A stretch of DNA of 17,208 bases from Candidatus Pygmaiobacter gallistercoris (GCA_019113125.1 DXIA01000100.1:1-17208); one strand, 5' to 3'; shown: positions 1 through 9,569, counted from the stretch's first letter. The notes: a model not told the origin generated them from the sequence alone. Made by a program: numbers and translations.

Positions 1-422
1 AAGAGCATGACCAGGATCAGCGCGATCAGGCTGAACACCATATTGACAAAGGAGAACGCGACCTTCTCCATCGGGAAGATATACTTTGGGATATAGACCT
101 TCTTGATCAGCGGCGCCGCACCCAGAACACTGCTCATTGCGGTCTGGGTTGCCTCGGAGAAAAAGTTGTACATCAGCTGACCGGTGAGCAGATAGACCGC
201 GAAGTTGACCTCGACATCCCCGCGGTTCATCTGGGTCATCTTGAAGATCTGGCTGAAGACCACATACATGACCAGCATCATCAGCAGGGGGTTGAGCACG
301 CTCCAGAGCATCCCGAGCGCGCTGCGGCGGTACTTGACCTTGATATCCCGGCTGATCAGATTGTTGAGCAGATGGCGGTAGCGCCAGAAATCCTTGATAT
401 AGGGTTTGAGCTTGGCTATCAT
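1..422 (-). CDS. ABC-2 type polysaccharide export permease (Wzm/TagG/RfbA-like), 5' part only
   Basis: This is the membrane subunit of an ABC exporter that moves undecaprenyl-linked polysaccharide across the cytoplasmic membrane. Only the first 140 residues are present; the gene continues past base 1. The protein starts with an amphipathic stretch (MIAKLKPYIKDFWRYRHLL), then the hallmark LISRDIKVKYRRSALGMLW at about residues 22-40. Membrane segments follow at about 38-60, 72-95 and 118-140. The order matches the ABC-2 membrane family of O-antigen and teichoic acid exporters. The ATG shares its A with the TGA stop of rfbC (TGATG), so translation is probably coupled. The rhamnose-synthesis neighbour suggests the cargo is a rhamnose-containing polymer. 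That is inference, because the ATPase and glycosyltransferases would lie outside the window. The family call is firm, the substrate is not. Confidence 0.88.
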   Translation of the reverse strand, partial: MIAKLKPYIKDFWRYRHLLNNLISRDIKVKYRRSALGMLWSVLNPLLMMLVMYVVFSQIFKMTQMNRGDVEVNFAVYLLTGQLMYNFFSEATQTAMSSVLGAAPLIKKVYIPKYIFPMEKVAFSFVNMVFSLIALILVML

Positions 423-994
423 CAGTCTGCCCACCTCTTGAAATAGTCAAAATTCTGTTCGGTGAATGCCGGGTGTTTGGCGTCCTTCTCGCTGGTGAGC
501 AGAGCGGCGCCGGCGTCCGGCCACTGCACCCCGACGGTCGGGTCGTTCCAGGGGATCCCGCCCTCATCGCCCGGGGCGTAGTAATCGGTGCACTTGTAGG
601 TGAACTCCGCCTCATCCGAGAGCACCAGGAACCCGTGCGCAAATCCCTCCGGGATGTAGAACATCCGCTTGTTCTCCGCCGACAGCACCACCCCGGTCCA
701 TTTGCCGAAGGCGGGGCTGTTCGGGCGGCAGTCGACCGCGACGTCAAAGACCTCGCCCGAGACGACCCGCACCAGCTTGCCCTGCGGATGCTGTTTCTGG
801 AAATGCAGACCGCGCAGCACGCCGCGGCTGCTCTTGGACTGGTTGTCCTGCACGAACTCCCGGTCAATGCCGCCCTGCGCGAAATCGCGGCGGGTGTAGG
901 TCTCCATGAAATAGCCGCGCGCATCCCCAAAGACCTGCGGCTCGATGATGACGACACCAGGAAGCTCGGTTTTGATAAAGTTAAACTTGCTCAT
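422..994 (-). CDS. rfbC: dTDP-4-dehydrorhamnose 3,5-epimerase
   Basis: The cytoplasmic cupin enzyme RmlC/RfbC epimerises dTDP-4-dehydro-6-deoxyglucose at C3 and C5, the third step of dTDP-L-rhamnose synthesis. The 190-residue protein has the usual family length. RGLHFQ (61-66) carries the His that corresponds to the family's catalytic base. YIPEGFAHGF (113-122) and YKCTDYYAPGDEGG (133-146) are the other conserved active-site blocks. An in-frame ATG exists at 1036, but the start at 994 is preferred because AGAGGAG lies 9 nt upstream and homology begins there. It follows the pnp terminator with its own promoter and is coupled to the ABC exporter permease through TGATG. The other rhamnose genes (rfbA, rfbB, rfbD) are not in the window. 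Confidence 0.95.
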   Translation of the reverse strand: MSKFNFIKTELPGVVIIEPQVFGDARGYFMETYTRRDFAQGGIDREFVQDNQSKSSRGVLRGLHFQKQHPQGKLVRVVSGEVFDVAVDCRPNSPAFGKWTGVVLSAENKRMFYIPEGFAHGFLVLSDEAEFTYKCTDYYAPGDEGGIPWNDPTVGVQWPDAGAALLTSEKDAKHPAFTEQNFDYFKRWAD

Positions 995-1060
995 TGCAAT
1001 TCGCTCCTCTGTTTTCTTGTTCCCCGCCGTCTGCAAATACGGCGCTCTAACTCATTTTGT

Positions 1061-1089
1061 ATTCTAACACAGTTATATCTAAATTTCCA
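1061..1089 (-). promoter_or_regulatory. Predicted sigma-A promoter of rfbC
   Basis: Read on the minus strand, TGGAAA (1084-1089) and TAGAAT (1061-1066) are separated by 17 bp. The -10 is preceded by TGT, giving an extended -10 (TGTTAGAAT). It lies between the pnp terminator and rfbC and predicts a leader of about 60 nt. That leader contains the short inverted repeat CGCCGT/ACGGCG (1025-1044). The -35 matches consensus at only 4 of 6 positions, so this is a sequence-pattern prediction. Confidence 0.6.
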
Positions 1090-1172
1090 CTGAATCGGAA
1101 TGAATCCTCCCGCCCCTGTCCAATTTTTGGCTCAATCGTGCACCACCGCGGCAAAATCGCCCGCTTTTCATG

Positions 1173-1218
1173 CAAAAACACGGCCGGCGGGGCGCATTTC
1201 GCGTCTCTGCCGGCCGTG
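1173..1218 (-). terminator. Rho-independent terminator of pnp
   Basis: On the minus strand a perfect 10-bp GC-rich stem CACGGCCGGC/GCCGGCCGTG (arms 1209-1218 and 1179-1188) with a 20-nt loop is followed at once by TTTTT. It begins 16 nt after the pnp stop codon. It marks the end of the RNA-metabolism block and separates it from the polysaccharide genes. Confidence 0.9.
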
Positions 1219-1233
1219 TACTGCCGTGTGTGA

Positions 1234-3384
1234 TTACTGCTCCGCAGACTTCTGTGCCTGCCGCTTGGCCATGTCGGCCAGCGCATCCTTGCGGGAGAGA
1301 TTGATGCGGCCCTGCTGATCGATGTCGGTGACCTTGACCAGCAGCTCATCCCCGACCGCGACGACATCCTCGACCCGCTCCACCCGCTTGGTGTCAAGCT
1401 TGGAGATGTGGACCAGCCCCTCCTTGCCGGGGGCGATCTCGACGAAGGCGCCGAAGTTCATCAGCCGCGTGACCTTGCCCTTGTAGATCGCGCCGACCTC
1501 GGGGTCCTCGACGATCATCTTGACAATGCCGACCGCGCGGTTGAGGTCCTCCCGGCTGACGGCGGTGATGCTGACCCGGCCGTCCTCCTCGACGTCGATC
1601 TTGCAGTTGCACTTGGCGCAGATGTCCTGAATGACCTTACCGCCCTTGCCGATGACATCCCGGATCTTGTCGGTGTCGATCATAAAGCTGACCATCTTGG
1701 GGGCATAGGGGGACAGCTGCTCCCGCGGGGCGGGCAGCGCCTTGAGGATGATCTCATCGATGATATAGTTGCGGGCCTTGCGGCACTTCTCAAACGCCTC
1801 GGCAATGATGTCATAGGTCAGACCGTCGATCTTGATGTCCATCTGGATCGCGGTGATGCCCTTGTGGGTACCGCCGACCTTGAAGTCCATGTCGCCGTGG
1901 AAGTCCTCCACCCCCTGAATGTCCAGCATGGTCATCCAGCGGTCGCCCTCGGTGATCAGGCCGCAGGAGATGCCTGCGACCGGCGCCTTGATCGGCACGC
2001 CGGCATCCATCAGGGCCAGTGTCGAACCGCAGATCGAGGCCTGACTGGTCGAGCCGTTGGAGGAGAGCACCTCCGACACCAGCCGGATGGTGTAGGGGAA
2101 CTCCTCCTCGCTGGGCAGCACCGGGATCAGCGCCCGCTCGGCCAGCGCGCCGTGCCCGATCTCCCGCCGGCCGGGGCTGCGGGGCGCGCGGGCCTCGCCC
2201 ACCGAATAGGGCGGGAAGTTGTAGTGGTGGATATACCGCTTTTCATTCTGGGTGCTGATATCGTCCATGATCTGCGCATCGCGGCCATTCGAGAGGGTCG
2301 CGACGGTCAGCACCTGGGTCTGGCCGCGGGTGAACATCCCGCTGCCGTGGGCGCGGGGCAGCAGCCCGACCTCGGCCGCGAGCGGGCGGATCTCATTGAT
2401 GCCGCGTCCATCCACCCGCTTGCCCTCATCGAGCAGCCAGCGGCGAACGACGAATTTCTGCATCTTGTACATCAACAGCTCGATGGTCGCGCTGTCCACC
2501 TCATCCCCAAGCTCCTCGACCAGGCGGTCCCGGATCGGTGCCAGCCGCGCATCCCGCACGTTCTTGTCGTCGGTGTCCATCGCCGCCTTGAAATCGTCGA
2601 GATACTCGTCCCGCACCCGCATCAGCAGATCGAAGTCGAGGTCGACAACCTCAAACTCCTTCTTGGGCTTGCCGATCTCATCGACGATGCCGTTGATGAA
2701 GGAGATCATCTTCTTGATCTCGACATGGGCGGCCTTGATCGCGTCCAGCATGGTGGTCTCATCCACCTCGTTGGCGCCCGCCTCGATCATGACGATCTTC
2801 TGTTCGGTGGCGGCGACGGTGAGGGCGAGATCGCTGACCGCGCGCTGTGCCTCGGTCGGGTTGACCACCAGCTCGCCGTCGACCAGACCCATATACACCC
2901 CGGCGATCGGGCCGTTCCAGGGAATGTCCGAGATCGAGAGCGCGATCGAGGTGCCGATCATGCCGGCGATCTCGGGGCTGCAGTCCTGATCCACACTCAT
3001 GACGGTCATGACCACCGAGACGTCGTTGCGCATCGTCTTGGGAAAGAGGGGGCGGATCGGGCGGTCGACCACCCGACTGGTGAGGATCGCCTTCTCTCCG
3101 GGGCGGCCCTCACGGCGCATAAAGCTGCCGGGGATCCGGCCGACCGAGTAGAGTTTCTCCTCAAAATCGACGCTGAGCGGGAAGAAGTCGATCCCCTCGC
3201 GGGGTTTCTCGCTCATCGTGACATTGCAGAGCACGGCGGTGTCGCCGTACCGCACCATGCAGCTGCCGTTGGACAGGCAGCACATCTTGCCGGTCTCCAC
3301 CACAAAGGGCCGCCCGGCGAGCTCGGTTTTGAAGACCTTGTAGTTGGGGAAGGTCTCAAGACGGGAAGTGAACTCTTCAACCAT
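1234..3384 (-). CDS. pnp: Polyribonucleotide nucleotidyltransferase (PNPase)
   Basis: PNPase is a trimeric phosphorolytic 3'-5' exoribonuclease, the main RNA-decay exonuclease in many Firmicutes. The 716-residue protein has the full architecture: RNase PH domain 1 (about 15-145), the helical linker domain (about 240-315), RNase PH domain 2 (about 325-460), a KH domain with DVIGKGGKVIQ (576-586), and an S1 domain (about 631-700, ending GRINLSRKDAL). The active-site blocks GRREIGHGALAERAL (405 on) and EDFHGDMDFKVGGT (493 on) are intact. The start at 3384 is chosen over 3462 because AGGAGG lies 10 nt upstream and homology begins at VEEFTSRLETF. A second ATG sits only 2 nt from the AGGAGG, but it is out of frame. 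The gene follows rpsO, the conserved order, with a terminator hairpin between them. PNPase is autoregulated in E. coli; nothing here proves that. Confidence 0.98.
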   Translation of the reverse strand: MVEEFTSRLETFPNYKVFKTELAGRPFVVETGKMCCLSNGSCMVRYGDTAVLCNVTMSEKPREGIDFFPLSVDFEEKLYSVGRIPGSFMRREGRPGEKAILTSRVVDRPIRPLFPKTMRNDVSVVMTVMSVDQDCSPEIAGMIGTSIALSISDIPWNGPIAGVYMGLVDGELVVNPTEAQRAVSDLALTVAATEQKIVMIEAGANEVDETTMLDAIKAAHVEIKKMISFINGIVDEIGKPKKEFEVVDLDFDLLMRVRDEYLDDFKAAMDTDDKNVRDARLAPIRDRLVEELGDEVDSATIELLMYKMQKFVVRRWLLDEGKRVDGRGINEIRPLAAEVGLLPRAHGSGMFTRGQTQVLTVATLSNGRDAQIMDDISTQNEKRYIHHYNFPPYSVGEARAPRSPGRREIGHGALAERALIPVLPSEEEFPYTIRLVSEVLSSNGSTSQASICGSTLALMDAGVPIKAPVAGISCGLITEGDRWMTMLDIQGVEDFHGDMDFKVGGTHKGITAIQMDIKIDGLTYDIIAEAFEKCRKARNYIIDEIILKALPAPREQLSPYAPKMVSFMIDTDKIRDVIGKGGKVIQDICAKCNCKIDVEEDGRVSITAVSREDLNRAVGIVKMIVEDPEVGAIYKGKVTRLMNFGAFVEIAPGKEGLVHISKLDTKRVERVEDVVAVGDELLVKVTDIDQQGRINLSRKDALADMAKRQAQKSAEQ

Positions 3385-3433
3385 GGAAACATTGCCTCCT
3401 GTTCGGATATTTTTTTGGTGCTGGAGGCGATCA

Positions 3434-3491
3434 GTTTTAGCAATAAACTCGGCGTTTTGCACAAACCAAAGCGCTCAGTTTACCGCTAAAC
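3434..3491 (-). repeat. Two similar inverted repeats in the pnp upstream region
   Basis: On the minus strand GTTTA-GCGG-TAAAC (3478-3491) and GTTTA-TTGC-TAAAAC (3434-3448) share the pattern GTTTA-N4-TAAA(A)C. Their centres are about 43 bp apart, about four helical turns. They fall between the rpsO/pnp terminator and the pnp ribosome binding site. They could be paired operator sites or short RNA hairpins. I found no convincing promoter in this interval. Confidence 0.4.
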
Positions 3492-3513
3492 GCTGAATGC
3501 CCCCAAAATCACC

Positions 3514-3544
3514 AAAAGGACAGCCGAAAACCGGCTGTCCTTTT
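3514..3544 (-). terminator. Terminator between rpsO and pnp, possibly bidirectional
   Basis: A 13-bp perfect stem (aaaaggacagccg / cggctgtcctttt) with a 5-nt loop has A-runs on one side and T-runs on the other. Read from rpsO on the minus strand it ends in CCTTTTGG, and on the plus strand in CCTTTTT. It starts 9 nt after the rpsO stop. It probably ends or attenuates rpsO transcripts before pnp. Because the minus-strand U-tract is short (four), partial read-through into pnp is plausible. Confidence 0.8.
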
Positions 3545-3552
3545 TGAGCAAC

Positions 3553-3810
3553 TTATTTACGCAGACCCAGACGGGCGATCAGAGCACGGTAACGCTCGAT
3601 GTCCTTCTTCTGCAGATAGGCGAGCAGATTGCGGCGGCGGCCGACCATCTTCAGCAGACCACGGTTGCTGTGGAAGTCGTGCTTGTTCGCCTTCATGTGC
3701 TCGGTGAGGTGGTTGATCCGCTCGGTGAGCAGCGCGACCTGAACCTCGGGGGAACCGGTGTCGTTCTCGGTGAGACGATACTCGGCAATGATCTCGGATT
3801 TGCTCTTCAT
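3553..3810 (-). CDS. rpsO: 30S ribosomal protein S15
   Basis: S15 is a primary 16S rRNA-binding protein of the 30S platform. The 85-residue product is slightly shorter than the usual 88-89. It carries the family hallmarks [21 protein letters not shown] (about 18-38), the [10 protein letters not shown] loop (44-53) that contacts the rRNA junction, and [10 protein letters not shown] (57-66). The start at 3810 has AAAGGAG 8 nt upstream; the longer frame to 3870 runs through the leader and is not supported. It has its own strong promoter and is followed by a terminator and pnp. S15 commonly represses its own mRNA through leader structures; a candidate hairpin is listed separately. Confidence 0.98.
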   Translation of the reverse strand: MKSKSEIIAEYRLTENDTGSPEVQVALLTERINHLTEHMKANKHDFHSNRGLLKMVGRRRNLLAYLQKKDIERYRALIARLGLRK

Positions 3811-3839
3811 CGTTCTTTCTCCTTTAAAATAAAATCTGC

Positions 3840-3862
3840 CTCGGACCAAGAAAGGGTCGGAG
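3840..3862 (-). promoter_or_regulatory. Hairpin in the rpsO leader, candidate S15 autoregulatory site
   Basis: In the predicted leader CTCCGACC and GGTCCGAG can form an 8-pair stem with one internal C-C mismatch and a 7-nt loop (CTTTCTT). It lies about 30 nt before the rpsO start codon. S15 leaders in several bacterial groups bind S15 through differing structures, so a regulatory role is possible but not shown. Confidence 0.35.
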
Positions 3863-3893
3863 CACCACATTCTGAGCCCGGGTAAGCTAAATA

Positions 3894-3922
3894 ATTATAC
3901 CACACAGCTCTCGCCGTGTAAA
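3894..3922 (-). promoter_or_regulatory. Strong predicted sigma-A promoter of rpsO
   Basis: Minus strand: TTTACA (3917-3922), a 17-bp spacer, then a perfect TATAAT (3894-3899) preceded by TGG, which makes an extended -10. The predicted start is near 3887, giving a leader of about 77 nt. This is the best-matching promoter in the window and suits a highly expressed ribosomal protein gene, uncoupling rpsO from the upstream operon. Confidence 0.88.
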
Positions 3923-3946
3923 GGTTTTTTAAAATGAATTTGGGGT

Positions 3947-4855
3947 TCAACCGCTCTGCGGGCCAAAGTAGGCCGCCGACTGCCGCGCCGCGTCGGCGAT
4001 GCAATCGCGCAGCTGATCGAGGTTCTCAAACCGACGGGTCGGGGCGATGTACCGGAAGAACTCGAGCCGCACCTCATCCCCGTAGAGGTTGCCGTCAAAC
4101 CCGATCAGAAAGCTCTCACAGGTGATGTCGGTGCCCCCCACCGTCGGACGGTCGCCGAGTCCGGTCGCCGCGGGATAGCTCTTCCGGTTGATGGTCGCCC
4201 GGGTGATATAGATGCCGCTGCGGGGCAGCAGCATCCCGGCCGGATACCGCTGGTTGATGGTCGGAAAGCCCAGCTTTGCCCCGCCGATCCGCTTGCCGTG
4301 TACTACCGGCTGGCTGATCGCATAGGGGGCGCCGAGCAGCTGGTTGGCCTGCTCTATCTCGCCGGCAAGCAGCAAGCCCCGAATCCGGGTGGAGGAGACA
4401 AGCCCGCCCTGCCACAGCGCCATCGGCACCACCGTCACGGTGATGCCCCGCGCCCCGCAGAGCTCTTTGAGCAATGGGACATTGCCCGCGCCGCCCCGGC
4501 CAAAGGTGAAGTTGTCGCCGCAGAAAACCGCCGCGGCGTGCATTTTGCCGATCAAGATCTCGTCGATGAACGCCTCACAGCTCAGCTCGCAAAAACTATC
4601 ATAATCGGGGCTGTAATACCAGTCCAGCCCGAGCGAGGCGATCCGCCGCCGTCGCTCTGCCGGCGAGAGGATTGCATCCCCCTTGATCGGGTTCTCCCCG
4701 CCGAAGACAAAGGTGAAGACACCGCTGTCCAGCCCGTCGGCGCGGGCCGCCTGTACCGCCGCCTCCAGCACCCGGCGATGTCCCAGATGCACCCCGTCAA
4801 AATACCCCAGTGCCACCGCGAGCGGTCTTTGCGGTCTCTCGGTCAGATCCAGCAT
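3947..4855 (-). CDS. ribF: Bifunctional riboflavin kinase / FAD synthetase
   Basis: RibF phosphorylates riboflavin to FMN and adenylylates FMN to FAD in the cytoplasm. The 302-residue protein is of normal length. The N-terminal adenylyltransferase domain shows GYFDGVHLGH (17-26), the HxGH nucleotide-binding motif, CGDNFTFG (about 112-119) and SSTRIR (154-159). The C-terminal kinase domain shows KLGFPTIN (194-201), DRPTVGG and the conserved Glu region ahead of FDGNLYG. The start at 4855 is preferred over 4879: it has a purine run of seven G ending 5 nt before it, while 4879 has no ribosome binding site. It follows truB, as in many Firmicutes. No FMN riboswitch is present upstream. Confidence 0.96.
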   Translation of the reverse strand: MLDLTERPQRPLAVALGYFDGVHLGHRRVLEAAVQAARADGLDSGVFTFVFGGENPIKGDAILSPAERRRRIASLGLDWYYSPDYDSFCELSCEAFIDEILIGKMHAAAVFCGDNFTFGRGGAGNVPLLKELCGARGITVTVVPMALWQGGLVSSTRIRGLLLAGEIEQANQLLGAPYAISQPVVHGKRIGGAKLGFPTINQRYPAGMLLPRSGIYITRATINRKSYPAATGLGDRPTVGGTDITCESFLIGFDGNLYGDEVRLEFFRYIAPTRRFENLDQLRDCIADAARQSAAYFGPQSG

Positions 4856-4886
4856 CCAATCCCCCCCTTTTTTCGGCATTTTTTGT

Positions 4887-4923
4887 ATTATATTCGTAAT
4901 ATTATACTTTTAGTAATTAAAAG
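4887..4923 (-). promoter_or_regulatory. AT-rich ribF upstream region with palindrome and two TATAAT boxes
   Basis: Between truB and ribF the GC-rich sequence gives way to about 50 bp of AT-rich DNA. On the minus strand it holds TATAAT at 4901-4906 and at 4887-4892, plus a perfect inverted repeat CTTTTA-ATTAC-TAAAAG (4907-4923). Neither -10 has a good -35. This may be a weak or activator-dependent internal promoter for ribF. Confidence 0.4.
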
Positions 4924-4935
4924 ATCCGGTTTTTC

Positions 4936-5814
4936 TCAATTTTCGCGGAGCAAAAACAGCTTTTTTACCCGCACAATTCCCTCTTCTGCCGCCGCAAGGC
5001 CGAGAAACGCCCCCTCGGCATAGACCCGGTAAAGTCCGTCGGCCAGACGGAGATGGGTCGGCGCGCCGTGCCAGAGCCGCTCGGCCAACTTGGCGGAGGC
5101 ATCCAGGCGGGGCAGCGCGGCGAAGACGCTGTCCACCGGCAGCAGCAGCTGCTCCGCACAGCCCTGCTGCGCGAGGGAGAGGATTTCCTCCATCGTGTGC
5201 GCCTGCTCCAGCGTAAAATCCCCGCTCGCGGTGCGGCGCAGACCGCTCATCACCGCGACGGTACCGAGTCGCCGGGCGATCTCCTCGACCAGCACCCGAA
5301 TATAGGTGCCCTTGGAGCAGCAGACTGCGATCTGCCATTCATTGGGCGCGCTGCCCGGTCCGATGCAGTCCAGCGAAAAGATCTCGACCGGACGGGGCCT
5401 GCGCTCCACCTGCCGGCCGGCGCGCGCCGCCTTGTAGAGGGGCTGCCCATTGACCTTGACCGCCGAGTACATCGGCGGCAGCTGCTCCCCCGGGCCGATC
5501 AGCTGCGGCAGCACCGTTTCCAGCGCCGTGCGGCTGATCTCCCCTTCCCGCCGCTCATCCGGCTCGCTCTCGAGATCGCCGGTGGGGGTATGCACCCCGA
5601 AACGCAGGGTGGCGAGGTAGCTTTTTTTGTGGTTCTGCGGCAGGTCCACCGCCTTGACGGCGCCCCCGACAAAGAGGGGCAGTACCCCGGTGGCCAGCGG
5701 ATCCAGCGTGCCGGAGTGCCCGATCTTGCGGGTGTGCAGCGCCCCCCGCAGCTTGGCGATCACGTCAAAGCTGGTCCAGCCGACCGGCTTGTCGACGATC
5801 AGGATCCCGTTCAT
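4936..5814 (-). CDS. truB: tRNA pseudouridine-55 synthase
   Basis: TruB converts U55 in the T-loop of tRNAs to pseudouridine. The 292-residue protein has the expected length. It opens with NGILIVDKPVGWTSFDV and carries the catalytic motif KIGHSGTLDPLATGVL (30-45) with the nucleophilic Asp at 38. LPPMYSAVKVNGQPLYKAAR (about 113-132) is the second family block, and CSKGTYIRVL lies near 169-178. A C-terminal PUA-like segment follows. Its ATG overlaps the nrnA stop by 4 bp (ATGA), indicating translational coupling inside the infB-rbfA-nrnA-truB operon. Confidence 0.97.
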   Translation of the reverse strand: MNGILIVDKPVGWTSFDVIAKLRGALHTRKIGHSGTLDPLATGVLPLFVGGAVKAVDLPQNHKKSYLATLRFGVHTPTGDLESEPDERREGEISRTALETVLPQLIGPGEQLPPMYSAVKVNGQPLYKAARAGRQVERRPRPVEIFSLDCIGPGSAPNEWQIAVCCSKGTYIRVLVEEIARRLGTVAVMSGLRRTASGDFTLEQAHTMEEILSLAQQGCAEQLLLPVDSVFAALPRLDASAKLAERLWHGAPTHLRLADGLYRVYAEGAFLGLAAAEEGIVRVKKLFLLREN

Positions 5815-6761
5815 ATCTGTTTTTTCACCTCGGCGAGTACCGCCGCCTTGGCGTTCTCGAGGTTGCCGAAGAACTCGCAGCCGGAGGCGCGGATATGTCC
5901 GCCGCCGCCCAGCGCCGCACAGATCTTGCAGGCGTCAATCTCCCCGGCGGTGCGCACGCTGACCTTGTAGCTGCCGCTCTCGAGCTGGCGCATCGTGATG
6001 CCGACCACGACCCCCTCGATCATCCGGGGAATTCCGGTGATGCCCTCGAGATCATTGCTGTCCGCCCCGGTGTTCTCGATCTCTTCCCGGGTGACATACA
6101 TCAGCGCACAGCGCCCGTCAAAGTGGTACTCGAGATGGGAGAGCGCGATCTGCTCGATGGCGAGCCGCCGCTGGCTCTTGCTCTCGAACAGCAGCTCGTT
6201 GAGCTTGACAAAGGAGGCGCCCCGCTCCATCAGCTCCGCCGCGATGTGGTGGGTGCGGGGGGTGGTGTTGGCGAACTTGAAACAGCCGGTGTCGGTCGAG
6301 ACGCCGGTGTAAAGGCAGTCCGCCATCACCGGGGTGAACTCGACCGGCATCTGGCCGATCAGCTGGTAGACCAGCTCGGCGTTGGCCCCGGCCTCGGGGT
6401 CGAGCAGCGTCGCCTCGGCATAGCCGGAGTTGCTGGGATGATGGTCGATGCAGAGATCCACCCGCTTGAGATACTTCGCGGCGGGCTCGCCGAACAGCTG
6501 GGTGCCGGCGACATCCACTGCGACGACAAAGCCGGGTTCCCAGCTGCCGTCGTACAGGGTCAGCTGCATATAGTCATACCGGTCGGCGATCGGATCGCTG
6601 CAGAAGATCGCGGTCCGCTTGCCGATCGCCTGCAGCGCGTGCAGCAGTGCGCCGGCGGAGCCGAGGGTGTCCCCATCCGGATTTTTGTGGCAGATGAGCA
6701 GAATGTCCTCGGCCTGCGTGAGCATCTGCACCGCCTTGGCAAGGTCGATTTGTTCAGTCAT
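5811..6761 (-). CDS. nrnA: DHH-family nano-RNase / pAp phosphatase (NrnA-like)
   Basis: NrnA-type enzymes degrade oligoribonucleotides of 2-5 nt and dephosphorylate 3'-phosphoadenosine 5'-phosphate. The 316-residue protein has the DHH phosphoesterase motifs in order: ICHKNPDGDTLGS (23-35, metal-binding His25, Asp29, Asp31), Asp83 in VDVAGTQ, and IDHHPS (105-110). The DHHA1 substrate domain ends with GGGGHIRASG (285-294). The start overlaps the end of rbfA by 8 bp. Its position between rbfA and truB is the usual one in Firmicutes. Substrate range is by family, not visible here. Confidence 0.94.
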   Translation of the reverse strand: MTEQIDLAKAVQMLTQAEDILLICHKNPDGDTLGSAGALLHALQAIGKRTAIFCSDPIADRYDYMQLTLYDGSWEPGFVVAVDVAGTQLFGEPAAKYLKRVDLCIDHHPSNSGYAEATLLDPEAGANAELVYQLIGQMPVEFTPVMADCLYTGVSTDTGCFKFANTTPRTHHIAAELMERGASFVKLNELLFESKSQRRLAIEQIALSHLEYHFDGRCALMYVTREEIENTGADSNDLEGITGIPRMIEGVVVGITMRQLESGSYKVSVRTAGEIDACKICAALGGGGHIRASGCEFFGNLENAKAAVLAEVKKQI

Positions 6762-7104
6762 GATGCAACCCCTCTATAATTTTGTTGATCTGAGCAGCGT
6801 ATGCCGCGCCATCGTCCTCGATAAACCGGAAAGCCGGGCTCTTGCGGATATGCATCCGTTTCGCAATCTCACTGCGCACATGACCCGCCGCGTGGTTGAG
6901 GGCGGCGACCGCCGTCGCACAGGCGTCGGGCTCCTTGCCCAGCACGCTGATATAGACCTTTGCCAAATCCAGATCCGGGGTGATCTCCACCCGCATGACG
7001 GTCAGCAGACCGCCCAGCCGCGGGTCCTTCATCCGGCCGATGATGTCGATGAGTTCGCGTTTCATATCCTCAGCCAGACGCCCCATATTATTGGACTGTG
7101 CCAT
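6754..7104 (-). CDS. rbfA: 30S ribosome-binding factor A
   Basis: RbfA is a KH-type assembly factor that helps mature the 16S rRNA 5' end and 30S subunit. The 116-residue protein shows the family pattern: a helix with MGRLAEDMKRELIDII (7-22), DPRLGGLLTVMRVEITPDL (27-45), and the C-terminal block ending RKSPAFRFIEDDGAAYAAQI. An AAGGAG lies 8 nt before the ATG at 7104. It is separated from infB by 82 nt containing a stem-loop and overlaps nrnA by 8 bp. Confidence 0.96.
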   Translation of the reverse strand: MAQSNNMGRLAEDMKRELIDIIGRMKDPRLGGLLTVMRVEITPDLDLAKVYISVLGKEPDACATAVAALNHAAGHVRSEIAKRMHIRKSPAFRFIEDDGAAYAAQINKIIEGLHHD

Positions 7105-7122
7105 TGTCGTTTCTCCTTCTCC

Positions 7123-7172
7123 AAAACAGGGATTCGGGCGAGACGGCGCCGTCTGCGCCGGTCCGCCCTGTT
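7123..7172 (-). terminator. Stem-loop between infB and rbfA, possible attenuator
   Basis: Minus strand: an outer stem AACAGGG (7166-7172) with CCCTGTT (7125-7131), and inside it a perfect hairpin CGGCGC-AGACG-GCGCCG (7144-7160). The closing arm runs into TTTT (7123-7126). A perfect 14-bp palindrome AGACGGCGCCGTCT overlaps the inner part. It starts 14 nt after the infB stop. Because the T-tract is short and partly inside the stem, I read it as partial terminator or mRNA-stabilising structure rather than an operon end. Confidence 0.5.
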
Positions 7173-7186
7173 ATCCTGCCGCAATC

Positions 7187-9553
<2,367 letters not shown>

Positions 9554-9569
9554 ATCAGCAGTACCTCCA

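Noticed and set aside
3213..3464. Alternative frame through the pnp start region (MFPWLKSS...)
   Set aside because: Its internal ATG lies only 2 nt from the AGGAGG, too close for efficient initiation, and the frame is a shadow of pnp.
1408..3489. Open antisense frame of 693 codons across pnp
   Set aside because: It is a frame-shadow of the GC-rich pnp gene with low-complexity Asp/Leu/His composition and no family match.
4861..4876. Phase-variable homopolymer in the ribF ribosome binding site (seven G after six A on the minus strand)
   Set aside because: Seven G is short for frequent slippage, and ribF is an essential-type housekeeping gene; nothing else suggests phase variation.
4856..4935. 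FMN riboswitch upstream of ribF
   Set aside because: The interval is only about 80 nt, AT-rich, and lacks the multi-stem conserved core of that riboswitch.
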